From assembly GCF_000024005.1 (NCBI RefSeq), contig NC_013132.1:6690001-6754000 (forward strand): 64,000 nt of DNA, written 5' to 3'. Below are positions 38,301 to 46,093 of this stretch, one piece after another. The DNA is from Chitinophaga pinensis DSM 2588. GTDB taxonomy: Bacteria > Bacteroidota > Bacteroidia > Chitinophagales > Chitinophagaceae. Made by a program: the position numbers and the translations under genes. Below the pieces are notes generated by a model, which was not told the DNA's origin, did not search any database, and saw only the letters and a list, made by a program, of their open reading frames with translations. Within the stretch, counting starts at the first letter, position 1. Each line of letters opens with the position of its first letter.

Positions 38301-41300
38301 TACCCAATCCTGGCTTATCATCTACAGTATCCCAGGTGATATTATGTTTTGCAACGACAAAAGGTGTTTTATTAAAATCTATATACTCATTACTATGCTC
38401 ATAATGATGGTTCCCTGGTATTGTGCCGTGCTTCATGGCCATCAGCATCGTAACAAGACTTACAACGCCTGAGGCAGCAAACGTATGTCCTATAAGCGGT
38501 TTAATACTGCTGAGATGACAAAACTGCCTGTCCTGCGTATAAGTACTGAAAGCGTTGTTTAAACCCATAATCTCTACCGGGTCACCCAGTTTGGAGCCTA
38601 CACTATGGGCAATGGCATATTGTATATCCCGGGGATTAATATCGTACTGCTCATATACCTTTCTGATCAATGCCGCCTGACTTACCGGATCCGGTGCTGT
38701 GATACCATTTGTAGTACCATCGTAATTGACACCTGTAGCCTTGATGCTACCATAGATCGTATCGCCATCAGCAATTGCTTTGGATAAGGGTTTTAATAAT
38801 ACAACGGCAACTGCTTCACCTGGTATCATACCATTTGCATCCTGATCGAATACCGGACAAGCGCCGTCATGCGATAACATATCTACTTTACCGAGACCAA
38901 GGTATATCATTGGAGAAGCCAACAGATTAATACCTCCGGCTAAAGCCATTTCACAGTCGCCTGCTCTGATTGCCTGACAAGCCTGATGAATGGCTACCAG
39001 TCCGGAGGAACAAGCAGCTGTCAACGCCATACAAGGGCCTTTAAGGTCAAGCGTGTAAGCAATACGGGCAGCCAGAATAGCATTCTGATTGCTGCTGACC
39101 CTTCCGCTATCATCAATGGCAAAACCATTTTCGCTTTCCTCAACGCCTACGTACACGCCACAATCGGTCCCTCTTATCCGGCTCCCCATGTATCCGGCAT
39201 CTTCCAGCGTATGCCATGCTTCTTCCAGGAAAAGGCGTTGTTTGGGATCCATCTGAGCTGCTTCTGCAGGCGATATTTCAAAAAACAGGGGATCAAATGT
39301 ATCTATCCTGTCCAGGAAGGCGCCCCACTTACAATTGAAATTACCAGATGTGTTATCAGCGTAATCCTGCCAGTCCCAACGATCCGCTGGTATTTCCGTA
39401 ATACCACTTTTGCCTTCCAGTATATGTTGCCAGAATATTTCTTTATTAGCAGCCTGTGGAAAACGGCCACTCATACCAATTACGGCAATCGGTTCCGGTA
39501 CTCCCTGTGCCAGAGAGGCTGTTGAAGATCCATTGTCTTCTCTCAAACTTAGCGGTGTTACCCGTGGATTGGGTAAAGTAGCCTGCAGACGTTCATTCTC
39601 AATTGAGTAAAAGCGTTCTATACTTTCTTTATGCTCAGTCATGTAAAACGACTGTAATTTATCCAGGGTGGCATATCCGAAGAAAACTGCCGGCGTCACT
39701 TCTATATCATAGTAAGCAGTCAGACGTTTGGATAACTGCATCAGACTCACTGAGTCAAAACCGAAATCCGCCAGATTAACATCCGTTTCCACATTTTCAA
39801 TACTGAGCTTTAATAGCTCGCTTACCTGACGACGTAAATCCCACAACAGACTTTCTTCTGCTGACCAATCATGCATTGCCGCATGAAGGCCAGGGCTATT
39901 CACGGATACGACATTTAATGCAGCTGATGCTGTATCTCCTGACAGCAATGGCATTTGACAGATACGGGATCTATCTCCATACATCACCAACCGTGTCACA
40001 TCTCCTTCATTTAATAATGCTTCAAAGGCAGATAATCCCAATGCTGATTCCAGGTACCCCTGACCACTGGTCTTCAGGTATAGATCCAGCGAACCGCTTT
40101 CCCCAGTGCTCATACCCCCCTCACGCCACAAAGGCCAGTTGATAACAGTCGTAACACCACTAAAACCCGCTGCCCGACGCAAAGCGCCATAACTCATTTG
40201 AAAGCGGTTAGCAATAGCATAGTCACAGGAACCAAAGTCCCCCAATATGGCGGATGAAGAAGAGAAGTAGGAAACAAAATCAAGCGTTTCCAGACCAAAA
40301 ACTTCGTCGAGTACCTGACTGCCCCGTACCTTCGCAGACAACACCGCTTTAAAATCTTCATAATGCTTATCGCCTATGGTCGTATGTCCTTGTATACCTG
40401 CGATATGCAGTATACCTGATATCTCACCGCTAATCTTTTTGGCAGCAGTACGTACCTTTTCCATGGAAACGGCATCACTCACATCTGCCTGTATATAAAT
40501 CACCTGGTTGTCTCGTGCTTGCATAAGGGCTACTTTCGCCTCCTCTTCTACTGACAAACGACGACGTCCTGTCATCACCACATTCGCATTCCAGGTATTG
40601 CTTAAATAATTGCTGAATAATAACCCTAGTCCGCCGAATCCGCCTGTAACCACATAAGTCCCACCTTGTTTCAATAAAGGTGCTGCCGCCTGCGTCTTCC
40701 GCTCTTCCAATTGTGGCATAGTACGAACCCCATTTTCATAATGAACGACATGACTTCCTTTATGCCACAACTCGCCCAGGAATGCCTGTATACTTAATAA
40801 ATCTTCTGCCGAACGCAATACAACATGTATATCCATACCTGGAAATACAAAGCCCAGCGAACGCGCATAACCTAACCATGAAAGCGCATAACATTTCTCA
40901 AGTGCCGAGCTATAACGACCTTCCAGTAATAAGCGTCCAGCTTTTAATCCTGAGGAAAGAATCCCCTGCAACAGGTAAAAAATATCTTCATAAGCCGCAT
41001 CATCACCCGGACCTGTGTATAATATTCCATCCACAGCACTATACCGTGCGCTGATCTGATTTAAAATGGCCTTATAAGCGCCTGCTTTATCCTTTCCGGC
41101 AACAAATACATACTCTCCCTGTTCCTCCACACCATCCGTAATAATAAACAGCAATGAAATACCGGGTAGCAGGGATTGCAGAGAAGCCGACAGAGAGATC
41201 ATTTCCTCCTGATCCTCCACACAACACAACAGACGTTTCAGCGGTTGTGGTGTAATGTCTGATAAAGGACGTTCTACCCAAACTTCTTCAAATGTCAGTA

Positions 41301-44300
41301 AGTCAAATGCAGCAGGTGTTTCGGGAGAAGCAACTGTTACCGGCGATAAAGCCGGGGGTACCTGCAACACCGGTGCTACTGAGGGCGAATAAGGGAACCA
41401 GTAATGTTCTTTCGCGAAGGGGTATCCCGGCGCATTGATCTTACGCGGACGTGAAGTGGCTGTATACAATTTTTGCCAGTCCACTGTATGCCCTGCTACC
41501 CATAATGCAGCTATTTTATCCAGTTCACCACTGTTTACCCAGTCTGATACAGCAATATTAATCTTCTCCGCAGACATAGCATTCATCAGCTTTGCGGCAT
41601 CTTTTCTGCTAACATCCACAAAGTATCCTGCAACAGGCGTTCGTCCTTCAATAACATCCGCAAGCATCCTTTTTAGGGATGCATAATCCCGGGCTAGAAA
41701 AACTACACGGCTACTCATGGCCTCTCTGCCTGTCTGCAATGTATACGCTAATGAAGCAAGTTGTCTATCATGCACGTCCGACCGATCTTCATTGGCAAAT
41801 ATATTTCCGAGGCTTACTTTATGGTATTCCAGCAGATAGTCCACTATTCCCGACACGGAACGCAGGCGCATAAGTACATCTGCTGCAAGTTGAATCCCCC
41901 ACTGTTGCCAGAGTTGATCTGCCAGCGTTGTCAGTTGTACAATATCCGCATTCAACTCAAAAAACTCCTGACCAGGATCCAGCGAGGCTTGTGGAATATG
42001 TATCAGTTGAGATACCATCTCCAGTAACTGTTCTCTGATAGTGATTTTCAACCGATCAGCAGAATCGTTGTTTGTCTGTTTTGAAACAAAATCATGTAAG
42101 GTTCTGATATACGCCATCAACCGATCTTCATCACGCGCAGACAGCGGTACAAGGAAGCTTGTCTGCTGATTATCCTGCTCCTTGTTTTTTGTAGCTGGTA
42201 TATATTCTTCAACGATAAGATGTGCATTACTTCCATTTGCACCGAAAGAGCTTAGTCCTGCACGTCTTGGTACGGTCAGGTCTTTACCTGCTACGTGAAT
42301 CTGCGGACGATCCCATTCCCTCAGACCGTGCTGTACATAGAAAGGCGTATCCTTGAATGGAATATGCGGATTAAGTTTCTCAGCATGTAAAGTCGGGAAT
42401 AGTTGCCCGTGTCTGAACTGTAACAATAACTTCGTCAATGCGGCAATTCCTGCAGCTGCCTCCAGGTGTCCGATATTGGATTTAGAGGAACCTATCGCAC
42501 AGAACTGCTTCTCTTTTGTCCAGCTTTCAAAGGCCCTTTTTAACCCTTGTATCTCGATGGGATCACCCAGTGAAGTACCAGTACCATGGGCTTCGATATA
42601 ACTGATCGTACGGGGATCCAGCTGAGCATCCTGCAATGCCGCTTTAATCACCTCGGCCTGTGCAACAGGATCCGGTACCGTAGGCCCAGAAGTACGTCCT
42701 ACGTGATTAATCGCAGAACCTTTTATAACACCATAAATAGGATATCCTTCTTTTTCAGCCAGTTCCAGACTGGTCAGCAACACAGCTCCTACTCCTTCAC
42801 CTGGCACATAGCCATCTCCACCTTCGCCAAAACTATGACACCGTCCGTCTGAAGAAAGGAAAGCGCCCTGTCCCAGGAACTGATATTTATGAGGATGGGT
42901 AACAAGGTTCACACCACCCGCTATCGCATAATTGCATTCTCCTTTTCTGATACTACCTACGGCAAGATGAATAGAAGTCAGTGCAGAAGAACACATCGTA
43001 TCCACCGCCATACTCGGACCATGGAAATTCATGCAATATGATACCATGTTGGGAATTGCAGCTGCGCTTACACCAAATGCCGCCGGCTGTCCCGCGCGGG
43101 ACATTTCAGCACCAAACAGCTCATAATGGCTCCAGAAGATGCCAGCGAATACACCTACACTTTGCTCGCCGTTTCCGGCGAAATGATGCCCTATCTTATC
43201 AGGTTTGAAGCCCGCATCTTCGCACGCCAGCCAGGCAGTCTGCAGAAACAAACGCGCCTGCGGATCCATGATCTCCGCCTGGTGTGGTGATATATTAAAA
43301 AACCGGGGATCAAAATCAGCAATCTCTTTCAGAAATCCGCCATGCCCGTATAGCCTGGTAATATCATAACCGAAATCATACCCTTTCCATCGCTCAACGG
43401 GCATTTCGCTGATACTGTCTACTCCGTTTAGCAGGTTATGATAAAACTCATCCAGGGTCTCTGCACCTGGATAACGACCTGCGACCCCTATAATGGCGAT
43501 ATCATCATTCGTAGTGCCGGCAGAATGTTCTTTTTTTGCTGGCCCTGTTATCTTTTCTTCCGCCGGAATAAGGAAGTCCTTATAATGACGGCGCACTACT
43601 TCTCCCTCACCATATAATACAATCCCTTGCCTTTCTTCACCCTGCAAAAGGCGTTCAAGCATGGCCATGCCGCTTGCTGATGGCAAAGGAACCATACCCG
43701 TCTGCTCCCGCATAAATGCCGCCGATGCGGCAGCTATCTGCATACCACCTTCTGCCCATAAAGGCCAGTTAATTGTAAGCGTTTTACCTGAACGTACACC
43801 TGCAAGTACCTGCTCGTTTCTCAGGGCACAATAAGCGTCCATAAAAGCATTAGCCGCGCCGTAATCCGATTGTGCCGGATTACCTGCTACGGCAGATAAG
43901 GAAGAATAGACTACAAAGAAATCCATCGGATGTAAACGGCTGGCATAATCTATATGCTGGATACCATTCGTTTTGGGCAACCATACATGGTCTACATCCG
44001 ATATATCTTTGCGTATAATGAACTGGTCCTTTACCACTCCTGCAGCATGAATAATACCATGAACATTTCCAACATCCGTTCTTATCTTTTCAAAAACAGC
44101 AAGTACCTGTACACCATCACTGATATCAACGGATATATATTCAACCCTGCTTCCATTTTTTTGCAACGATAACAGGGCTTGTTTTTTCGATTCATTCAAT
44201 GGAGAACGACCTAACAGGATCACATGGGCATTCACCTGATTGGTGATATGTGCTGCTGTAAGTAAACCAAGTCCACCGGCGCCTCCAGTGATCACATATA

Positions 44301-46092
44301 CCCCTCCATTTCTGAATACGGTCTGTTTTACAGCCGATGCCGTTTTTTCCTCCCAGTATCTCACCTGCCGCTGCTGTTCTTGGTTATATCTTATTTCTTT
44401 ACAACCTTTTTGAACTTGTGTCGCTTCCTTATTAATCAGTGACAACACAGCAGCTGCATCTGCCTTTTCCTGTAAAAAACTGATCACCTGTGCGTGGACT
44501 GCCGGCTGTTCCTGCACCGCTGTTTTTAACAACGATGCAAATACAGCGCTGTAGTGATCATTTCCAGTAATAAATTGTACCAGTCCCGGGCCTGTTTGTG
44601 TCAGGAATGCTTTGACATGTCCCAGCATAACAATAAACTGTTGTCTGATACTATCTGGTGTCTCCATTTCATCAAATGCAGGCAACACGATCACCTGGTC
44701 ATCTACATGTGCTTTTACAAATCCTGCAAGATTGTCTGCCAGATCATGCAAAACCAGGACTCGTCTATCAATAGCAACAGGCGTCTTCGTCTGAACAACT
44801 GGTGCTGTATGCCAAACAGGTGTAAACTGCAAAAGTTCGGCTGCTGCCTTCGCTGCATCATCCTGTACCTCAGCCACTACCTGTTTTGTAACGCCGGCCA
44901 TAAAAGCCGCACCATGGTGCTCCTGCAGATATTCTGCCAGTCGTTGAATAGTCGCATATTCAAAAAGCAAGGTAGGATACAACTGCGTCTGTACTGTTTT
45001 TTCCAACTCACGTACCACCTGTAAAAGATGCGCGGAATCCAGTCCCAGGTCATAAAACCCGGTATGAATATCAAGTGTAGCCGGTGTTGTACTTAACAGT
45101 CTGCCGATCTGTGTACGCAACTGCTGAATAATAATGCCCATGCTGTCATTCGCTACAGGCACTTCAGCCGTGACAAGCACTTTCTCCTGTTGTTGCCCGG
45201 CAATCTGTGTTGTGACCAGTTTCTTTATCAGTTTGGGATCTCGTATTCTTTTGGCAGATAAATCAGTAAATTCTACCAAAACGGCTCCGGCTTCATCATA
45301 AAGTGTGATATCTGCATGGAGAATATCTGCCGGTTCACTACCAGGAAGCGGCAGAGACTTTAATTCAGAATAAGTATAGACTTTTGCGGGCAATGGCTGG
45401 TGGATGCAGAAACGCGCTATCATAAACGGGATATAGGGCGTATTATCCATGATAATCCCATTTCCGGTCAGCTGCGCTGAAAGGCCGGCTAATGTTGATC
45501 CATCCAGGAAAGCCGGATGTGCATAGAAATTAGTCCTGAATTGCTCTGCTTCCTCTCCCAGGTGCAATGCCATCAATTCCTTATTGCCCGTCTGATAAAC
45601 GGTACCCAGGGTTTTCATGAATGCTCTGTGACGGATATCGGCTCTTCTCACAAGCGCATACACATCATCCATGTCCCAGCGATGCGTGGCTGACTGCATA
45701 AACCCTGTTACATCAAAAGGGGTATTACTGGCTGACGCTGTTGCTTTAAAAAGCAGACATTCCATATTATCATCTGCGTCTTCGCCCAATAACACATTGT
45801 TCTTTATTCTTCTACTCTTAACGTTGACGTTCCAATGATCGCCTGAGGGTGTAAATGAGATCTGCAGTTGTTTGTCAAATGAGGCATCTGTAACAACCGG
45901 CTGCTTAAACAATACGTGCTGCAAGACAATTGACCGTGTGCCAATCGCCAATTCTGATAAACGATAAATCATGTCCAGCAAGACAACACCGGGCAATGTT
46001 CTTACATCATGCACGGTATGGTCGCGGACTATATAGTTAGAATGGGTTATCTCCTGTAGAAAGGTCCTGGTTTTGTTCATGTCAGTGCTCAT
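32326..46092 (-). CDS. PKS C: DH*-ACP-KR / KS-KR-ACP / KS-DH-ACP / KS-DH-KR
   Basis: Trans-AT PKS of 4588 residues that starts and ends inside split modules. Divergent DH1 (about 10-275; DHTVHDVRTLPG at 24, but LDGSTLAG instead of LDAALQ near 196), ACP1 (GLDS near 353), KR1 (about 430-760; Tyr near 743 in SDYGAANAF), KS1 (863-1299; TMCSSA near 1032), a serine-less ACP inserted in the KS1 linker (about 1344-1424), KR2 (about 1600-2040; Tyr in CDYAIANRF), ACP2 (GFDS near 2113), KS2 (2201-2617; AACSSG, but HSVGS at 2496-2500), DH2 (2790-3060; DHVINGQKILPG, MDAALH), ACP3 (GIDS near 3126), KS3 (3209-3639; TMCSSS), DH3 (3830-4090; DHVINRNTMLPG, VDAAVQ) and KR3 (4110-4560; IGGNGGIGE, SSYATGCNF). The last KS-DH-KR continues into MT1-ACP1 of PKS D. 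It starts 1 nt after the stop of PKS B with a consensus Shine-Dalgarno in front. Confidence 0.93.
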   Translation of the reverse strand: MSTDMNKTRTFLQEITHSNYIVRDHTVHDVRTLPGVVLLDMIYRLSELAIGTRSIVLQHVLFKQPVVTDASFDKQLQISFTPSGDHWNVNVKSRRIKNNVLLGEDADDNMECLLFKATASASNTPFDVTGFMQSATHRWDMDDVYALVRRADIRHRAFMKTLGTVYQTGNKELMALHLGEEAEQFRTNFYAHPAFLDGSTLAGLSAQLTGNGIIMDNTPYIPFMIARFCIHQPLPAKVYTYSELKSLPLPGSEPADILHADITLYDEAGAVLVEFTDLSAKRIRDPKLIKKLVTTQIAGQQQEKVLVTAEVPVANDSMGIIIQQLRTQIGRLLSTTPATLDIHTGFYDLGLDSAHLLQVVRELEKTVQTQLYPTLLFEYATIQRLAEYLQEHHGAAFMAGVTKQVVAEVQDDAAKAAAELLQFTPVWHTAPVVQTKTPVAIDRRVLVLHDLADNLAGFVKAHVDDQVIVLPAFDEMETPDSIRQQFIVMLGHVKAFLTQTGPGLVQFITGNDHYSAVFASLLKTAVQEQPAVHAQVISFLQEKADAAAVLSLINKEATQVQKGCKEIRYNQEQQRQVRYWEEKTASAVKQTVFRNGGVYVITGGAGGLGLLTAAHITNQVNAHVILLGRSPLNESKKQALLSLQKNGSRVEYISVDISDGVQVLAVFEKIRTDVGNVHGIIHAAGVVKDQFIIRKDISDVDHVWLPKTNGIQHIDYASRLHPMDFFVVYSSLSAVAGNPAQSDYGAANAFMDAYCALRNEQVLAGVRSGKTLTINWPLWAEGGMQIAAASAAFMREQTGMVPLPSASGMAMLERLLQGEERQGIVLYGEGEVVRRHYKDFLIPAEEKITGPAKKEHSAGTTNDDIAIIGVAGRYPGAETLDEFYHNLLNGVDSISEMPVERWKGYDFGYDITRLYGHGGFLKEIADFDPRFFNISPHQAEIMDPQARLFLQTAWLACEDAGFKPDKIGHHFAGNGEQSVGVFAGIFWSHYELFGAEMSRAGQPAAFGVSAAAIPNMVSYCMNFHGPSMAVDTMCSSALTSIHLAVGSIRKGECNYAIAGGVNLVTHPHKYQFLGQGAFLSSDGRCHSFGEGGDGYVPGEGVGAVLLTSLELAEKEGYPIYGVIKGSAINHVGRTSGPTVPDPVAQAEVIKAALQDAQLDPRTISYIEAHGTGTSLGDPIEIQGLKRAFESWTKEKQFCAIGSSKSNIGHLEAAAGIAALTKLLLQFRHGQLFPTLHAEKLNPHIPFKDTPFYVQHGLREWDRPQIHVAGKDLTVPRRAGLSSFGANGSNAHLIVEEYIPATKNKEQDNQQTSFLVPLSARDEDRLMAYIRTLHDFVSKQTNNDSADRLKITIREQLLEMVSQLIHIPQASLDPGQEFFELNADIVQLTTLADQLWQQWGIQLAADVLMRLRSVSGIVDYLLEYHKVSLGNIFANEDRSDVHDRQLASLAYTLQTGREAMSSRVVFLARDYASLKRMLADVIEGRTPVAGYFVDVSRKDAAKLMNAMSAEKINIAVSDWVNSGELDKIAALWVAGHTVDWQKLYTATSRPRKINAPGYPFAKEHYWFPYSPSVAPVLQVPPALSPVTVASPETPAAFDLLTFEEVWVERPLSDITPQPLKRLLCCVEDQEEMISLSASLQSLLPGISLLFIITDGVEEQGEYVFVAGKDKAGAYKAILNQISARYSAVDGILYTGPGDDAAYEDIFYLLQGILSSGLKAGRLLLEGRYSSALEKCYALSWLGYARSLGFVFPGMDIHVVLRSAEDLLSIQAFLGELWHKGSHVVHYENGVRTMPQLEERKTQAAAPLLKQGGTYVVTGGFGGLGLLFSNYLSNTWNANVVMTGRRRLSVEEEAKVALMQARDNQVIYIQADVSDAVSMEKVRTAAKKISGEISGILHIAGIQGHTTIGDKHYEDFKAVLSAKVRGSQVLDEVFGLETLDFVSYFSSSSAILGDFGSCDYAIANRFQMSYGALRRAAGFSGVTTVINWPLWREGGMSTGESGSLDLYLKTSGQGYLESALGLSAFEALLNEGDVTRLVMYGDRSRICQMPLLSGDTASAALNVVSVNSPGLHAAMHDWSAEESLLWDLRRQVSELLKLSIENVETDVNLADFGFDSVSLMQLSKRLTAYYDIEVTPAVFFGYATLDKLQSFYMTEHKESIERFYSIENERLQATLPNPRVTPLSLREDNGSSTASLAQGVPEPIAVIGMSGRFPQAANKEIFWQHILEGKSGITEIPADRWDWQDYADNTSGNFNCKWGAFLDRIDTFDPLFFEISPAEAAQMDPKQRLFLEEAWHTLEDAGYMGSRIRGTDCGVYVGVEESENGFAIDDSGRVSSNQNAILAARIAYTLDLKGPCMALTAACSSGLVAIHQACQAIRAGDCEMALAGGINLLASPMIYLGLGKVDMLSHDGACPVFDQDANGMIPGEAVAVVLLKPLSKAIADGDTIYGSIKATGVNYDGTTNGITAPDPVSQAALIRKVYEQYDINPRDIQYAIAHSVGSKLGDPVEIMGLNNAFSTYTQDRQFCHLSSIKPLIGHTFAASGVVSLVTMLMAMKHGTIPGNHHYEHSNEYIDFNKTPFVVAKHNITWDTVDDKPGLGIIGTTGINGTNAHAVIEAYVPVVKQSGANSGQQLFVFSAKSGESLAAYAAQMKHFLSGQEDSLLTDIAYTLQTGREAMEYRMACIAGSREELLSQLEAFLCSSEGGAYLTGRVKRNTKKQHMQRRPELRNGYALLQTATDWLNGEVIDWKQLYNGVQPSIVHLPGYVFVKDVFPIPRVSFKPSDSHKEIQLLHPLLHQNISTLSQQQFVSHFTGKEVFLADHVINGQKILPGVAYMEMVHTAIERSVETADRTISIHNVIWARPLVVDAEGSDVYVTLDAKSDTSIDFSIHSFTSEKIVHSKGTVQINPLSEDPRIDVASLQEGFNEINRNAKAYYDIYRELGIVYGAFYKGINHIYKADQSLLTSLVSQQPKGISDYMMHPGMMDAALHAAIGFSVGADAGSALSLPFALETLRAYRPCEEEMWSWIRFSESSGDSERVRKLDVDICNKEGWVCTSIRGLSLREVKVDGHLQAPSQPVQRNIQEDKAAPVSDVLLEKTIKFLQQQFSVVIKLSADRIEADAPLEKYGIDSVMVMALSEQLEKSFGSIPKTLFFEYQTVYELATYFVKTHQQKLQELTGATATSKQTGTGSDTQVKYKHKVATSVPHQKNEEEIAVIGLAGRYPGAVDINAFWENLRNGVDAITEIPAERWDHRQFFEPVKGIPGKTYAKWGGFIDGVTEFDPLFFNISPLEASVIDPQERLFLQCVYNAMEDAGYTRQSLAAAGNVGVFAGSMYLEYQLYGVQETMKGRPVVLSGNASSVANRVSYFCNFHGPSLTVDTMCSSSLTALHLACQSLQRGECVVAIAGGVNVSIHPNKYLMLGQGGFASSKGRCESFGVGGDGYVPGEGVGAVLLKPLSRAVADGDHIYGVIRGSAINHGGKTNGYTVPNPQAQSSLISHALQNAGIDARTISYIEAHGTGTSLGDPIEIAGLTKSFREYGDDVQYCAIGSAKSNIGHCESAAGIAGFSKVLLQLQHRELVPSLHAETLNPHIAFHESPFRVQHHLEKWERPEVTIDGHTQQYPLRAGISAFGAGGSNAHILIEEYVRQHTEQPSAEGPFVIVLSARNTARLEEQVARLLDRIRRGIYSDADLPAIAYTLQTGREAMEERLGMIVNNLAELEELLATGLSGDKRYRSETNTQGTGLSDLLGYDEIGALTDKWISEHNYEKLLRYWVKGGQVNWTLCYTAIRPGRISLPVYPFAKEKYWFPSKDVHTPVLGMGGTPSVLHPLLHQNISDLSGLKFTTLLDKKAFFLADHVINRNTMLPGVAYLEMALAACNTIAGRRVATAGISIKHVTWSKPVVVNTPTSVTISLTPDENGETDFIISSGETDAATHCSGTVTMMEDVPSLILDLEELQSVCSEGLLSGETCYEVYHAVGLTYGPAFQCIQEIYTGEGQALIRLVLKEDLWKTLSDFVVHPCIVDAAVQGAIGLNVAVDENGNTTILPMKSALLFGMQEMEILRACTKEMWAWVRFAEDSGSKVHKLDIDLCDEEGNICIVMKGFSSRIMESPAEMPAAAVPAASGNGYVTSEGAYVFAEDVSMLTPVWDPLFPDFNELSPESATRLLVVGCEDHELALISETYPNAVLFNAQFTDSIADMAGKLRTFGTPSYIVWFAAPSSFSAVADEAIITDEQKVVHYFFRMIKALLSEGYGHQPIGWTILTRQGQNINKDEKADPVHASLHGLIGSMAKEHPEWRVRLLDLGYDDTWTVNELFSLPYDTQGNALCGRNGQWFRQELLPVIPPAGEKGLYRQGGVYVVIGGNGGIGEVWTEYMIHTYRANIIWIGRRPLNEEISSKLDRLLLDGVRPKYIAADASSRAALQTAYQQIKQEYGHIHGIIHSAVGSLDQSLAKMDETLFYEGLSAKVDISIRLAQVFANEPLDFVLFFSSIGAFGKALGQSSYATGCNFKDAFARRLALEWPCAVKIMNWGYWGNIGVGGVVPAAFKKRLAQAGIGTIEPREAMEVLEMLLRGPVDQMAFMKTTITTDTLN
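34680..36465 (-). repeat. Duplicated KS block, PKS C copy
   Basis: KS3 of PKS C and its linker are nearly the same as KS2 of PKS A and its linker (about 55020-56805). Shared runs include HPNKYLMLGQGGFASSKG, GDHIYGVIRGSAINHGGKTN and TISYIEAHGTGTSLGDPIEI. The linkers also match (RYWVKGG-VNW, RISLPVYPFAKEKYW). The similarity stops where PKS A goes to tandem ACPs and PKS C to a DH. Confidence 0.85.
38240..39490 (-). other. KS2 of PKS C with HSVGS in place of HGTGT
   Basis: The nucleophile Cys (AACSSG, near 2361) and both histidines are present (His 2496 in IAHSVGSKLGD; the second in KPLIGHTFAASG). The strongly conserved HGTGT loop reads HSVGS, and the usual SSFG-SGTNAH segment reads GTTGINGTNAH. 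It is flanked by a KR-ACP module before it and a KR-less DH-ACP after it. The pattern resembles a dehydrating bimodule in which the second KS transfers but does not extend. Whether this KS condenses cannot be told from the sequence. Confidence 0.7.
39605..41310 (-). repeat. Duplicated KR-ACP block, PKS C copy
   Basis: KR2-ACP2 of PKS C is the partner of the PKS D block at 26965-28668. Identity by eye is very high from the KR N-terminal subdomain (ILYTGPGDDAAYEDIFYLLQ against ILYTGAGNEAAYEDILYLLQ) to the end of the ACP. The KS that follows each copy (KS2 in both proteins) also shares local sequence such as GHTFAASG. Confidence 0.85.
41821..42060 (-). other. Serine-less ACP inserted into the KS1 linker of PKS C
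   Basis: About 80 residues (1344-1424 of PKS C) interrupt the post-KS linker between its opening VPLSARDEDRL segment and its LASLAYTLQTGREAM segment, which are close together in the other KSs of this window. The insert has an ACP layout, with FFELNADIVQLTTL where an active ACP would read like FFELGADSxQLTTL, then WGIQL 14 residues later. The serine position is Ile 1384 (codon 41941-41943); the Asp before it is kept. Confidence 0.7.
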
Positions 46093-46093
46093 T

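Noticed and set aside
26965..41310. Repeated PKS segments as assembly artefacts
   Set aside because: The copies differ at many positions and have different neighbours, so they are real paralogous segments.
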